Origin: Candidatus Woesearchaeota archaeon
GTDB taxonomy: Archaea > Nanobdellota > Nanobdellia > Woesearchaeales > WAPJ01
DNA length: 5,914 nucleotides
Assembly (NCBI GenBank): GCA_015520785.1
Contig: WAPJ01000122.1
Span: 1-5,914 of the forward strand
Direction of reading: 5' to 3'
Shown: positions 1 to 5,536 of the stretch, piece after piece
Numbering within the stretch: the stretch's first letter is position 1
Layout of the letters: each line of letters opens with the position of its first letter
Notes under the pieces: generated by a model
Told to the model about the DNA's origin: nothing
Seen by the model: the letters and a program-made list of their open reading frames with translations, nothing else
Database searches by the model: none
Translations under genes and position numbers: made by a program

Positions 1-63
1 GAGGAGGGGCGAACGCTTACGGGGGAAGTCTATCTCATCCCGCTCACGCTTACCAGTCCATAA
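1..63 (+). CDS. C-terminal end of an unknown protein (partial)
   Basis: Frame 1 is open from the window edge and ends at TAA 61-63, giving the last 20 residues EEGRTLTGEVYLIPLTLTSP. The codons (CTC, ATC, CCG, ACG) match the use in the genes that follow. The stop lies 24 bases before the next start, so this is probably the preceding gene of the same operon. The tail is too short to assign a family; alternating hydrophobic and polar residues suggest a closing beta strand. Confidence 0.5.
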   Translation, partial: EEGRTLTGEVYLIPLTLTSP

Positions 64-72
64 TATGGGGAA

Positions 73-78
73 GAGGGG
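73..78 (+). promoter_or_regulatory. Shine-Dalgarno site deciding the start of the next gene
   Basis: GAGGGG ends 9 bases before ATG 88. The in-frame TTG at 79 would sit directly against this purine run with no spacing, so ATG 88 is the better start. That start also gives the Met-Arg-Arg-Ala opening shared with the two downstream proteins. Confidence 0.5.
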
Positions 79-87
79 TTGTTGGGA

Positions 88-588
88 ATGCGCAGGGCAA
101 TGCTCGTCATGTGGGATTATCTCAAGTGGATCCTCTACGCGCTGCTGATCAGCGTGCAGCTGTCAGCCTTATACGTGCTCGCACAGCATGGTGGCATGCC
201 ACGGCTCGAGGCAGGCCTCCTGCATGCCGTGAGCATGGGAGAGCAAGCGCTCATCCTCCTCCCCCAACCCCTCAATCCTGCCGAGCTTGAACGACTCGGC
301 TTTACCAGGGAGGGTGGCGTATGCACATTCCTCCCCCAGCCGGGATGGGCGGTGAGCGCACTCCGCATCCGCCTCGTCCTACAAGGAGAAGAACGAATCT
401 GCTACTGGCCGGATGAGGACGTGTATGTCGCGTTCGAGACGAGCCGGCGGATAACCAGCACGGGAGCATACAAGGCGTATCATGTTCGCACGCCCATCCT
501 CACCACGACTGGGAAGCCGGGCGTGCTTGATCTCACAACGATAGGACGGGAGGGCGTTCCCGTCCTCCTTACGGGTGAGGGCTCATGA
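88..588 (+). CDS. Small membrane-anchored protein, unknown family (operon protein A)
   Basis: A 166-residue protein that I do not recognise as a named family. It opens MRRAMLVMWDYLKW and has one strongly hydrophobic helix at about residues 12-33, followed by a roughly 130-residue domain rich in predicted beta strand. With the two arginines before the helix, the positive-inside rule places the long C-terminal part outside the cytoplasm. It has only two cysteines, C79 and C105, which could form one disulfide. An upstream TTG at 79 is possible, but ATG 88 is better spaced from the ribosome-binding site. The gene ends in an ATGA overlap with the next gene, so the two are probably translationally coupled. 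The MRRA opening followed by a helix resembles an archaeal class III (prepilin-like) signal, but the usual pattern after the cleavage site is not clear. It may be a minor pilin-like subunit or an accessory anchor for the peptidase encoded two genes downstream; both are inference. Confidence 0.8.
   Translation: MRRAMLVMWDYLKWILYALLISVQLSALYVLAQHGGMPRLEAGLLHAVSMGEQALILLPQPLNPAELERLGFTREGGVCTFLPQPGWAVSALRIRLVLQGEERICYWPDEDVYVAFETSRRITSTGAYKAYHVRTPILTTTGKPGVLDLTTIGREGVPVLLTGEGS
543..566 (+). repeat. 9-bp perfect inverted repeat (hairpin) just before a start codon
   Basis: AGGACGGGA (543-551) and TCCCGTCCT (558-566) are perfect reverse complements separated by a 6-base loop. The hairpin lies inside the last codons of gene A, ending 18 bases before the ATG of gene B at 585. 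In the mRNA it could influence coupled translation. It is also simply coding sequence (IGREGVPVLL), so a role is not proven. Confidence 0.5.
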
Positions 589-1094
589 GACGTGGCTTCC
601 TCAACCTCCTGGATATTATCGTCTGGTTCGTCACGATCAGTGTTATCCTCGCAGCCTTCCTCCTCGTGAATACCCTGCTGCAGGGCGCAAGCTATCAGCC
701 TGATAGGAAGATCGTGCGCGGGGCGGATGAGACGGCCAGCCTGACAAGCCTGCTCAGCCTCCTCGACCAGCCGAGCATTGGAATGCGGGATGAGCAGGGT
801 CCTGCAGGCTACGCGTTCAGGGATGATCTCATCCTCGCGAGCATGCTCGATCATGAGAAAGCCTTCAGTCTAGGGGATGCGGACCGGCTCGCGTGGAGTC
901 TCATCATTCGAGGACGGACGGGAGGACGAGGAATCCTCCATGTTCCCATGGGGGAAGCATGCGTACGCCTCCCCACGCCAGCGGAGAGTTTCATCATCCC
1001 CCTCCCCGAGCGTGTCAAGCTCGTGGAACGACTCGTGACGAGCGAGGCGGGAGGCCTCACCATCTGCCAGGCAGAAGGGGGTGGTGGGGAGTGA
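585..1094 (+). CDS. Small membrane-anchored protein with prepilin-like N-terminus (operon protein B)
   Basis: A 169-residue protein of no family I recognise. It starts at an ATG overlapping the previous stop (ATGA), with a purine-rich GGTGAGG 4 bases upstream. It opens MRRGFLNLLDIIVWF, and residues 5-33 form one long hydrophobic helix interrupted only by D10 near its start. Arg-Arg-Gly followed by a phenylalanine and a hydrophobic helix with one early acidic residue is close to a type IV prepilin / class III signal layout. The acid falls at +6 after the glycine, rather than the +5 typical of bacterial pilins. The remainder (about 35-169) is probably extracytoplasmic, with two cysteines, C126 and C161, and a glycine-rich acidic tail. 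It ends in a GTGA overlap with the peptidase gene. A pilin-like or structural partner of the peptidase is plausible, but the function is unknown. Confidence 0.82.
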   Translation: MRRGFLNLLDIIVWFVTISVILAAFLLVNTLLQGASYQPDRKIVRGADETASLTSLLSLLDQPSIGMRDEQGPAGYAFRDDLILASMLDHEKAFSLGDADRLAWSLIIRGRTGGRGILHVPMGEACVRLPTPAESFIIPLPERVKLVERLVTSEAGGLTICQAEGGGGE

Positions 1095-3715
1095 GACGTG
1101 CGAATGCGGATACGACCTTCCTCGCGATCATCATGACAGGCGTGTTCATCATCCTCCTCATCACCGTGCTCCAAGCGGACTGGGAGAACCTGCAGGATGA
1201 AAGCCTGAAGGCGTATGGCATGCCGCTCGGCCAGCTTGGCAGGCTGGGCATGCAGGCGCGCGTTGCGAATAGCACGCTCAGCGCACTCGCGGGAGAACAA
1301 CTCATGGAAGCCTTCCGGGACGAATGGCTGCAAGGCGCAGTCTCCTGTCCGAAGCATGATGGACGCTGGTCCTATACGGAGAGAGCCTGCGCTGACCCTT
1401 CAGCTTTTATTGGCAGAGTCCTCCGTGAAGCAGAGGCACGGATGCGCAGCCTCCGCCAGGAGGACTACCTCCTCCTCAACCCCACGTACACGTATCAGAA
1501 TGGGAAGACTGTTTTTACTGCTGATCTCATCCTCACGGGGAAGAGTGGGCAAGAACTGCGGGGGACTCCTCTCGCATTGCTCGTCCACACGCCCATCAGG
1601 GTTACGCTCACCACACCCTACCTCCAGGCAGCGGAAGCATTCCTCCAAAGGATAGGAGAAGAAGGACTTCCAGAGGACGTGCGGAGGGAAGCGTATGATG
1701 CACGGCTCCGCAGTATACAGGTAATGGCAGAACTCCGCGGCCTCCTCCAAGAAGAATCGGAAGGAGAGGGAGAATGCACGCGGGCCATCCTCCAGCCTGG
1801 CGCGTATACGCTCGCATGGATTCGCAAGGCAGGGGAAACATTCTTCGCACTCCGCATGGGAGAGGAAACCGTCTTCTGGCATCAGCAGACGCCACTCCTC
1901 CTGCAGGATACGTTTCTTGGCGGGGGAGATGCGTGTGATAGTCTTATCCGTAAGCTGAGAGAGAAAACGGGCGTTACAAAAGCGGAGGGTGGCTGTCTCG
2001 AGGGAGAACAGCTTGCCATCATCAATCTTCCAGACGGGGAAAATGAAGAGGAAAGAAGCGTGAAGCTGAGCAGTAGGCAGGATCCACCAGCATCCTGCAG
2101 GCTGCGAGAACGAACACTCCGCGTCACGCAGGGTGACTTTCAAACACCCCCCGGGGGAGTACATCTCGTCACAGTCCAATTCAAGGAGGGTGAGGGACAG
2201 CAGGATCCGATCATCCTCATGCCGAAAGACAAGGGTGATAGTCTCCTCGCACGCATCGCGTACGCGGTTGAAGCAAGCTTTGAAAGGATGCCCCGCATCA
2301 TCCCACTCACTACGCCTGCTGACGCGCGGAGTATCCCCCAATCACTCCCTGACATGTTAAAGGATGCGATAGAAGCATTCTATACTGCATACTGGGATGA
2401 GAAGCCTATCGTCATCCTCATCCCCCTCGGGGTGACAAGGGATTTTCCAAGCGCGTATGCACGCTTACAACAGCTCCTCGCGGAACCGATCAGTGAGGGA
2501 CGCCAGCCGGGCATGCCCATCACCATTCCCCCTGATGCGCTCCCAGAGGACTATCCCCTCCCCAAGCTTCCCGCAGGACTCCTCCAGCCGGGCGTGAAGG
2601 ACCCATTCTGGCTCATACCCCTGCCAGTCGCGTTCAGCATGCCCGCGACAGCACGATGGCCGTTGGACACGGTGAATAAGATTAGTCAGTGTGCCGGCCG
2701 CGTGCCTGTGGAAGCACAGGAAGAACTCCGCTATATTACGCATACAGGTATTGATCTCGTCCCACGCGACCAGTCCCAACGGGAAGGGAGTGGTGCGGAT
2801 GCATTCTTCCCCCCTCCGGGAGGCGTGGTGCACGCCAGCCTGCCTGGCGAAGTCCTCGCCTGGAGCACACTCATCCCCCGGGGAGATCAGTATCAGCGCG
2901 TCACGTTCCTGAATACGCGTCTGCTCGAACGCTTAGAGAACGAGTACGGCCTCACGAAAGAAAAACTCCCCTCATGGGCGCTCCCTTATATTATGTCACC
3001 GAAAGCGGGAAGGGTAGAAGAAGAAAATATTGAGGGCGACTTCTACTCAAGAACTGATGGCTGGTGGAGTGAAACAAAAGAGAAGTATATATGGAATGGC
3101 ATGCTCGGTGAGACTGTGCTCGTCTATACGCCAAGCCTCCATCTGATAAGCGTGTATGGGCATCTCGCACCCCTCAGCAGTGTGGAGCAGCATGCCGTCT
3201 GGCTTGATCCGCTCAGCAAGGAGGCGCGGGCTGAGGGGATGCTCCCGCTCCGCGTGCTGAAACGCTTCTGCGCGGCATGCTCTTTCGTACGAGAGGATGA
3301 GGAGGGTCGTGAAGCCTACTATCCGCTCCGCGTTGCTCTGGGGGATCCGCTCGGCCTCGTGGGGAATACGGGGAATTCGCAAGCGCCGCATTTGCATTTT
3401 GAACTCTGGGATGTGCGGAGCCTTGCGCAGCGTGAATCGCGGAGCGTGACGCCCGCGGTGCGGAATCCCTTCTGCCTCCTGCCAGGAGAAGTAGCACGAT
3501 GTGCGGATAGTGCGTGTACGCGCACGGTGAAAGTCTCACGGGTAAGCCTCTATCCCACGGCGGGAGGCTTGCCGGTGGACTTTTCTTCGGAGGATGCGGC
3601 ACGCCTCTTCGATCACGCTCAGCCGGGGAGTTTTGCAGCAGTCTGCCTGGCGGATGAGCTTGTCGCGCAGGGCATGAACCCGCCAGAGGGAGAGTGGGTG
3701 CCCCCCTGCCCGTAA
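1091..3715 (+). CDS. Membrane-anchored M23-family (lysostaphin/LytM-like) zinc metallopeptidase
   Basis: An 874-residue protein. I place the start at GTG 1091, overlapping the previous stop as GTGA. The frame stays open upstream to 893, but that part lies inside gene B and lacks a membrane-anchor context. After MRRANADTT there is one transmembrane helix (about 9-28), then about 500 residues of unrecognised ectodomain. The C-terminal third carries the complete M23 signature: H551-x3-D555 in HTGIDL, a catalytic histidine in YGHL (H691), and H767-L-H769-FE preceded by GNTGNS. By analogy with LytM, H551, D555 and H769 bind zinc, while H691 and H767 are catalytic. The gaps of 140 and 76 residues between these motifs are much longer than in compact bacterial M23 domains, so the fold has insertions, one with a C-x2-C (C727, C730). 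There are 14 cysteines in total, all outside the helix. Family members usually cut peptide cross-links of murein. Here the substrate is unknown: envelope remodelling or attack on neighbouring bacteria are possibilities. Confidence 0.88.
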   Translation: MRRANADTTFLAIIMTGVFIILLITVLQADWENLQDESLKAYGMPLGQLGRLGMQARVANSTLSALAGEQLMEAFRDEWLQGAVSCPKHDGRWSYTERACADPSAFIGRVLREAEARMRSLRQEDYLLLNPTYTYQNGKTVFTADLILTGKSGQELRGTPLALLVHTPIRVTLTTPYLQAAEAFLQRIGEEGLPEDVRREAYDARLRSIQVMAELRGLLQEESEGEGECTRAILQPGAYTLAWIRKAGETFFALRMGEETVFWHQQTPLLLQDTFLGGGDACDSLIRKLREKTGVTKAEGGCLEGEQLAIINLPDGENEEERSVKLSSRQDPPASCRLRERTLRVTQGDFQTPPGGVHLVTVQFKEGEGQQDPIILMPKDKGDSLLARIAYAVEASFERMPRIIPLTTPADARSIPQSLPDMLKDAIEAFYTAYWDEKPIVILIPLGVTRDFPSAYARLQQLLAEPISEGRQPGMPITIPPDALPEDYPLPKLPAGLLQPGVKDPFWLIPLPVAFSMPATARWPLDTVNKISQCAGRVPVEAQEELRYITHTGIDLVPRDQSQREGSGADAFFPPPGGVVHASLPGEVLAWSTLIPRGDQYQRVTFLNTRLLERLENEYGLTKEKLPSWALPYIMSPKAGRVEEENIEGDFYSRTDGWWSETKEKYIWNGMLGETVLVYTPSLHLISVYGHLAPLSSVEQHAVWLDPLSKEARAEGMLPLRVLKRFCAACSFVREDEEGREAYYPLRVALGDPLGLVGNTGNSQAPHLHFELWDVRSLAQRESRSVTPAVRNPFCLLPGEVARCADSACTRTVKVSRVSLYPTAGGLPVDFSSEDAARLFDHAQPGSFAAVCLADELVAQGMNPPEGEWVPPCP

Positions 3716-3756
3716 GAGGGGGTATTCCTGCTGATGGTCTGATCATACGTGCTCCA

Positions 3757-3826
3757 TCCTCCCTTTTCCTTCCCCTGCTTCAGCATCTTCTAACCAACAT
3801 GTATCTCACCATCTTCCTTCCCCTTT
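3757..3826 (+). terminator. Pyrimidine-rich probable terminator of the peptidase operon
   Basis: Two C/T runs follow the peptidase stop on the coding strand: 3757-3781, containing TTTT and only one purine before its end, and 3812-3826. Archaeal transcription typically ends at T-rich tracts without a strong hairpin. Location and composition fit, but no 3' end is demonstrated. Confidence 0.4.
3779..3796 (-). repeat. Degenerate inverted partial copy of the 25-base repeat
   Basis: Read on the minus strand this is GGTTAGAAGATGCTGAAG. It aligns with the start of the direct repeat preceded by G (GGTTTAGAAGCTGAGGAG) with a few small gaps. It could pair with either direct copy in a plus-strand RNA. 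The match is imperfect and short, so chance is possible. Confidence 0.3.
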
Positions 3827-3853
3827 GAGAGAGTATTGGAGGGTGGTGGAGGA

Positions 3854-3878
3854 GTTTAGAAGCTGAGGAGTAAGATAT
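3854..3878 (+). repeat. 25-base direct repeat, copy 1
   Basis: It begins GTTTAGAAGCTGAGG and ends AAGATAT, and is identical over 25 bases to copy 2, which starts 66 bases later. Allowing one mismatch extends the match to 29 bases, since this copy continues AAAG where copy 2 continues GAAG. The 41 bases between the copies are unique. Confidence 0.9.
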
Positions 3879-3919
3879 AAAGTCCAATGGGAGCATAGGC
3901 ATACGCGTCTCGTCTTCTG

Positions 3920-3944
3920 GTTTAGAAGCTGAGGAGTAAGATAT
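3920..3944 (+). repeat. 25-base direct repeat, copy 2
   Basis: A perfect second copy of the repeat at 3854-3878. It carries GAGGAG followed six bases later by ATG (3943-3945); in copy 1 the same place reads ATA. I find no third copy one period upstream or downstream. Two copies alone, with no cas genes in the window, do not make a CRISPR array, although the repeat and gap sizes are in the CRISPR range. Confidence 0.9.
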
Positions 3945-4036
3945 GAAGAAGAAAAGAGGAAGGTTGGTGGGAGAGAAGAGGGGAGAAGGAGAGGATGCAG
4001 GAGGAGAAAAGGAAAGGAGGAGTGGGAGAAGAGAAG
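3945..4036 (-). terminator. Long pyrimidine-rich tail after the RPA / zinc-knuckle unit
   Basis: On the plus strand only 6 of these 92 bases are pyrimidines, so the transcript leaving the zinc-knuckle gene (stop at 4045-4047) runs through about 90 bases of almost pure C and U. This is probably the termination region of the minus-strand unit. The same arrangement follows the tRNA gene. Confidence 0.4.
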
Positions 4037-4044
4037 CCTACTTT

Positions 4045-4326
4045 TTAGAGTATGTGTTCGTCCTCCCACTTCTCTTTGCATTCCTCGCTGCAGAAGCGGT
4101 ACGTGGTGCCGTCTACTTCTATGGTGATGAACTCGTCGCCAAGCTCCTTGCCACAATAATCGCAGCGGAGGATGCTCTCCCGGTCATACCCGCGCATGAA
4201 ACCCTCCTCAACAGGATCAATCTCATCATCAAGGATTTCCTCTTGGAGGGCGTCCTCATCATACACGTCCCCGGTTTCTTCTTCTACGAGCTCGTCGTCA
4301 AGCAGGAGTTCTTCATCATCCGCCAT
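4045..4326 (-). CDS. Small acidic protein with C-terminal treble-clef zinc knuckle (TRASH / L24e-like)
   Basis: A 93-residue protein. Residues 1-50 are very acidic (MADDEELLLDDELVEEE and onward), with no predicted fold. Residues 55-85 form a zinc knuckle, C55-x2-C58 then C79-x3-C83, with FITIEVDGTTYRFCSEEC between the pairs. This spacing, with the FCS-x2-C motif, is typical of the TRASH/YHS and ribosomal protein L24e treble-clef group. L24e itself is basic, which argues against this being the ribosomal protein. ATG 4326 is supported by a strong Shine-Dalgarno at 4333-4340. The gene lies 54 bases downstream of RPA on the same strand and is probably co-transcribed, although a TATA-like CATATAG about 46 bases before the start could give an additional promoter. 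The role is unknown: a metal-sensing or protein/nucleic-acid contact module acting with RPA is inference. The antisense frame on the plus strand lacks any such motif. Confidence 0.88.
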   Translation of the reverse strand: MADDEELLLDDELVEEETGDVYDEDALQEEILDDEIDPVEEGFMRGYDRESILRCDYCGKELGDEFITIEVDGTTYRFCSEECKEKWEDEHIL

Positions 4327-4332
4327 GAGCCT

Positions 4333-4340
4333 ATCACCTC
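4333..4340 (-). promoter_or_regulatory. Strong Shine-Dalgarno for the zinc-knuckle gene
   Basis: On the minus strand GAGGTGAT sits 6 bases before ATG 4326 and is a long match to the archaeal 16S rRNA 3' end complement (GGAGGTGATC). It fixes the start and shows the gene is read from a leadered message, as expected for a second cistron. Confidence 0.75.
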
Positions 4341-4374
4341 AGCCTTAGGAGGGTAAAGGGGTGTTCATCCTATA

Positions 4375-4390
4375 TGAAGCTTATGCTTCA
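4375..4390 (-). repeat. Small hairpin across the RPA stop codon
   Basis: TGAAGC (4375-4380) and GCTTCA (4385-4390) flank a 4-base loop that includes the first base of the stop triplet region (TAA of RPA at 4383-4381). A 6-bp stem at a stop codon in an intercistronic junction could be an RNA processing or pausing point, or chance. Confidence 0.35.
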
Positions 4391-5403
4391 CCCGCGGGGC
4401 TTCCTTCACGCTGCTCTCCTTTCGCTTCGCGTTCCAATGCTTCAAGCTTTCTGAGTTCTTCATCCACGTTCACGTCCCTGGTTGCATCTTGGACGATGAG
4501 TTCTATCCGATCGTACGCTTCATTATACCGGACGCGCGCGGTCAGCCTGATGAAACTGCCGAGGAGGTCTTCCTTCAGCTTACCCGAATCCTGCCAGAGC
4601 TGCTCGTCGGGGACGAGGCGTTTAAACTGTTCGTGGAAGAAGACGGCGCGGAGTGCTGCGCTGTTATCATCAACGTACACGGTGAGGATGCCCCGTTGTT
4701 GGGGTTCCTGGACGCCATGCACGTCGCACGCGAGGCCTTCCGGAGTCTCGCGGAGCTTCTTGTTACACTCGGGACAGGCGGGGAAGAGGTAGGGGTCGAA
4801 GACTTGGACGATCGTGCCGAACACGTCGATCAGGCCATCATCCTTGGTCACGTCTGCGAGGCGTTTCCTCGGGGCTTCACGCTGGACGCCGCCCTCAATC
4901 GTAATCTCAACGCCTTCCGGGTTTACGTCTATGCTGCTCCGCTCGTTCAGATGGACTTCCACGCTCCCATTCAAGCCCTGCCGGGTATACGCATTCTTGA
5001 TCCGGATAATGTCTCCTGGCTTGATGCTGGCGAGCTTGTCAGTAGCAGTATGCCAGGCGCTCACACGGACACGATGGCTCCCCTCTCCAAGCAGGAGGCT
5101 TTGGACGCGGCCTTCCTGCTCGTTCCGCGTGAAACTCCGGGGCTCGTACACGGCGAGAACCTTGCCCTGGATGGTCACGTCCCGCATGCCCGGCTTGAGC
5201 TGGTCGAGGGGGACGAGACGATAATCATCCTGGAGGACTTTCACGCCGAGATCATTCGCCACGATAAGCAATGCGCCCTCCCGGCTGACGAGTCCGCTGA
5301 GCTCGTCAAGCTTCTCCTGCACGCGCTTCTCAACATCCTCACGCTGCAAGCCCGTCTCTTGGAGGACGCGGTTGAGAAGATCCTCATACGACGCGTAAAT
5401 CAT
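4381..5403 (-). CDS. rpa: Replication protein A, large-subunit type single-strand DNA-binding protein
   Basis: A 340-residue protein of the archaeal RPA (RPA41/RPA1-like) group, which coats single-stranded DNA in replication, repair and recombination. Residues 1-60 are a helical N-terminal region with the familiar TGLQREDVEKRVQEKL and an LVSREGALLIVANDLGV stretch. An OB fold covers about 65-165 (VTIQGKVLAVYEPRSF ... VRVSAWH ... IKPGDIIRIKNAYTR). A second OB fold covers about 183-310 and carries a zinc finger C210-x2-C213-x12-C226-x2-H229, as in RPA large subunits. The C-terminus is a charged helix with an acidic/glycine tail. The length is close to that of euryarchaeal RPA41. The start at ATG 5403 lies about 28 bases from a TATA box and lacks a clear Shine-Dalgarno, which fits a leaderless message. 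No RPA14 or RPA32 gene follows; the next gene is the small zinc-knuckle protein. The long plus-strand frame opposite it (4489-5640) is a shadow. Confidence 0.95.
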   Translation of the reverse strand: MIYASYEDLLNRVLQETGLQREDVEKRVQEKLDELSGLVSREGALLIVANDLGVKVLQDDYRLVPLDQLKPGMRDVTIQGKVLAVYEPRSFTRNEQEGRVQSLLLGEGSHRVRVSAWHTATDKLASIKPGDIIRIKNAYTRQGLNGSVEVHLNERSSIDVNPEGVEITIEGGVQREAPRKRLADVTKDDGLIDVFGTIVQVFDPYLFPACPECNKKLRETPEGLACDVHGVQEPQQRGILTVYVDDNSAALRAVFFHEQFKRLVPDEQLWQDSGKLKEDLLGSFIRLTARVRYNEAYDRIELIVQDATRDVNVDEELRKLEALEREAKGEQREGSPAGEA

Positions 5404-5427
5404 GCCATTCGCGGAGCGGGCTTCACG

Positions 5428-5435
5428 CTTATAAG
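5428..5435 (-). promoter_or_regulatory. TATA box of RPA (leaderless promoter)
   Basis: CTTATAAG, centred about 28 bases before the RPA ATG. Archaeal TATA boxes are centred 26-27 bases before the start of transcription, so the message should begin within a base or two of the start codon. The purine-containing GCGAATC just upstream could be the BRE. The absence of a Shine-Dalgarno agrees with leaderless translation. Confidence 0.65.
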
Positions 5436-5460
5436 GATTCGCGTGGATGAATACGCTGCT

Positions 5461-5512
5461 TTCCGATTCCCCCCTCTCCTCCCCTCACACCCTCCTCCTT
5501 CCCTTTATCCAA
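5461..5512. other. Pyrimidine-rich tract upstream of the RPA promoter
   Basis: The plus strand here is almost pure C/T (purine-rich on the minus strand), about 25 bases upstream of the RPA TATA box. It is the opposite bias to the tRNA tail at 5566-5658. No gene is visible between 5404 and 5659. The two tracts are partly complementary on the minus strand (for example CCCTCCT against AGGAGGG), so they could pair in a read-through transcript. Confidence 0.4.
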
Positions 5513-5536
5513 CTATGCCAACACCCTTCAACCAAA

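Larger units (their letters stand above)
3716..4044. other. Gene-free region between convergent transcription units
   Basis: This 329-base stretch separates the plus-strand peptidase operon from the minus-strand RPA unit. I see no supportable gene in it. It contains pyrimidine-rich probable terminators for both units, two copies of a 25-base direct repeat, and a degenerate inverted copy. A plus-strand frame opening at ATG 3943 runs from the second repeat through a lysine/arginine-rich purine tract and then antisense to the zinc-knuckle gene; I regard it as spurious. Confidence 0.6.

Noticed and set aside
893..1090. Upstream extension of the peptidase frame to 893
   Set aside because: This part overlaps gene B, is rich in His, Pro and Arg as expected for an out-of-frame reading, and would bury the membrane helix. 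GTG 1091 gives the 4-base overlap and the MRRA opening.
1400..2341. Long minus-strand open frame (313 residues) within the peptidase gene
   Set aside because: It is opposite a clearly coding gene, has no recognisable domain, and no ribosome-binding or promoter signal was seen at its start.
3854..3944. CRISPR array
   Set aside because: There are only two repeats, no further copy at the expected spacing on either side, and no cas gene in the window. Kept as a repeat and discussed as a remnant only.
3854..3944. C/D box small RNA in the repeat unit
   Set aside because: A CTGA D-box-like sequence is present in each repeat, but no RTGATGA C box was found on either strand between the copies.
3943..4356. 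Plus-strand frame with GAGGAG-ATG in the second repeat and a hydrophobic middle part
   Set aside because: Its hydrophobic stretch is the antisense reading of the acidic codons of the zinc-knuckle gene, and its N-terminus is the purine tract. The minus-strand gene has a cysteine motif and a much stronger ribosome-binding site.
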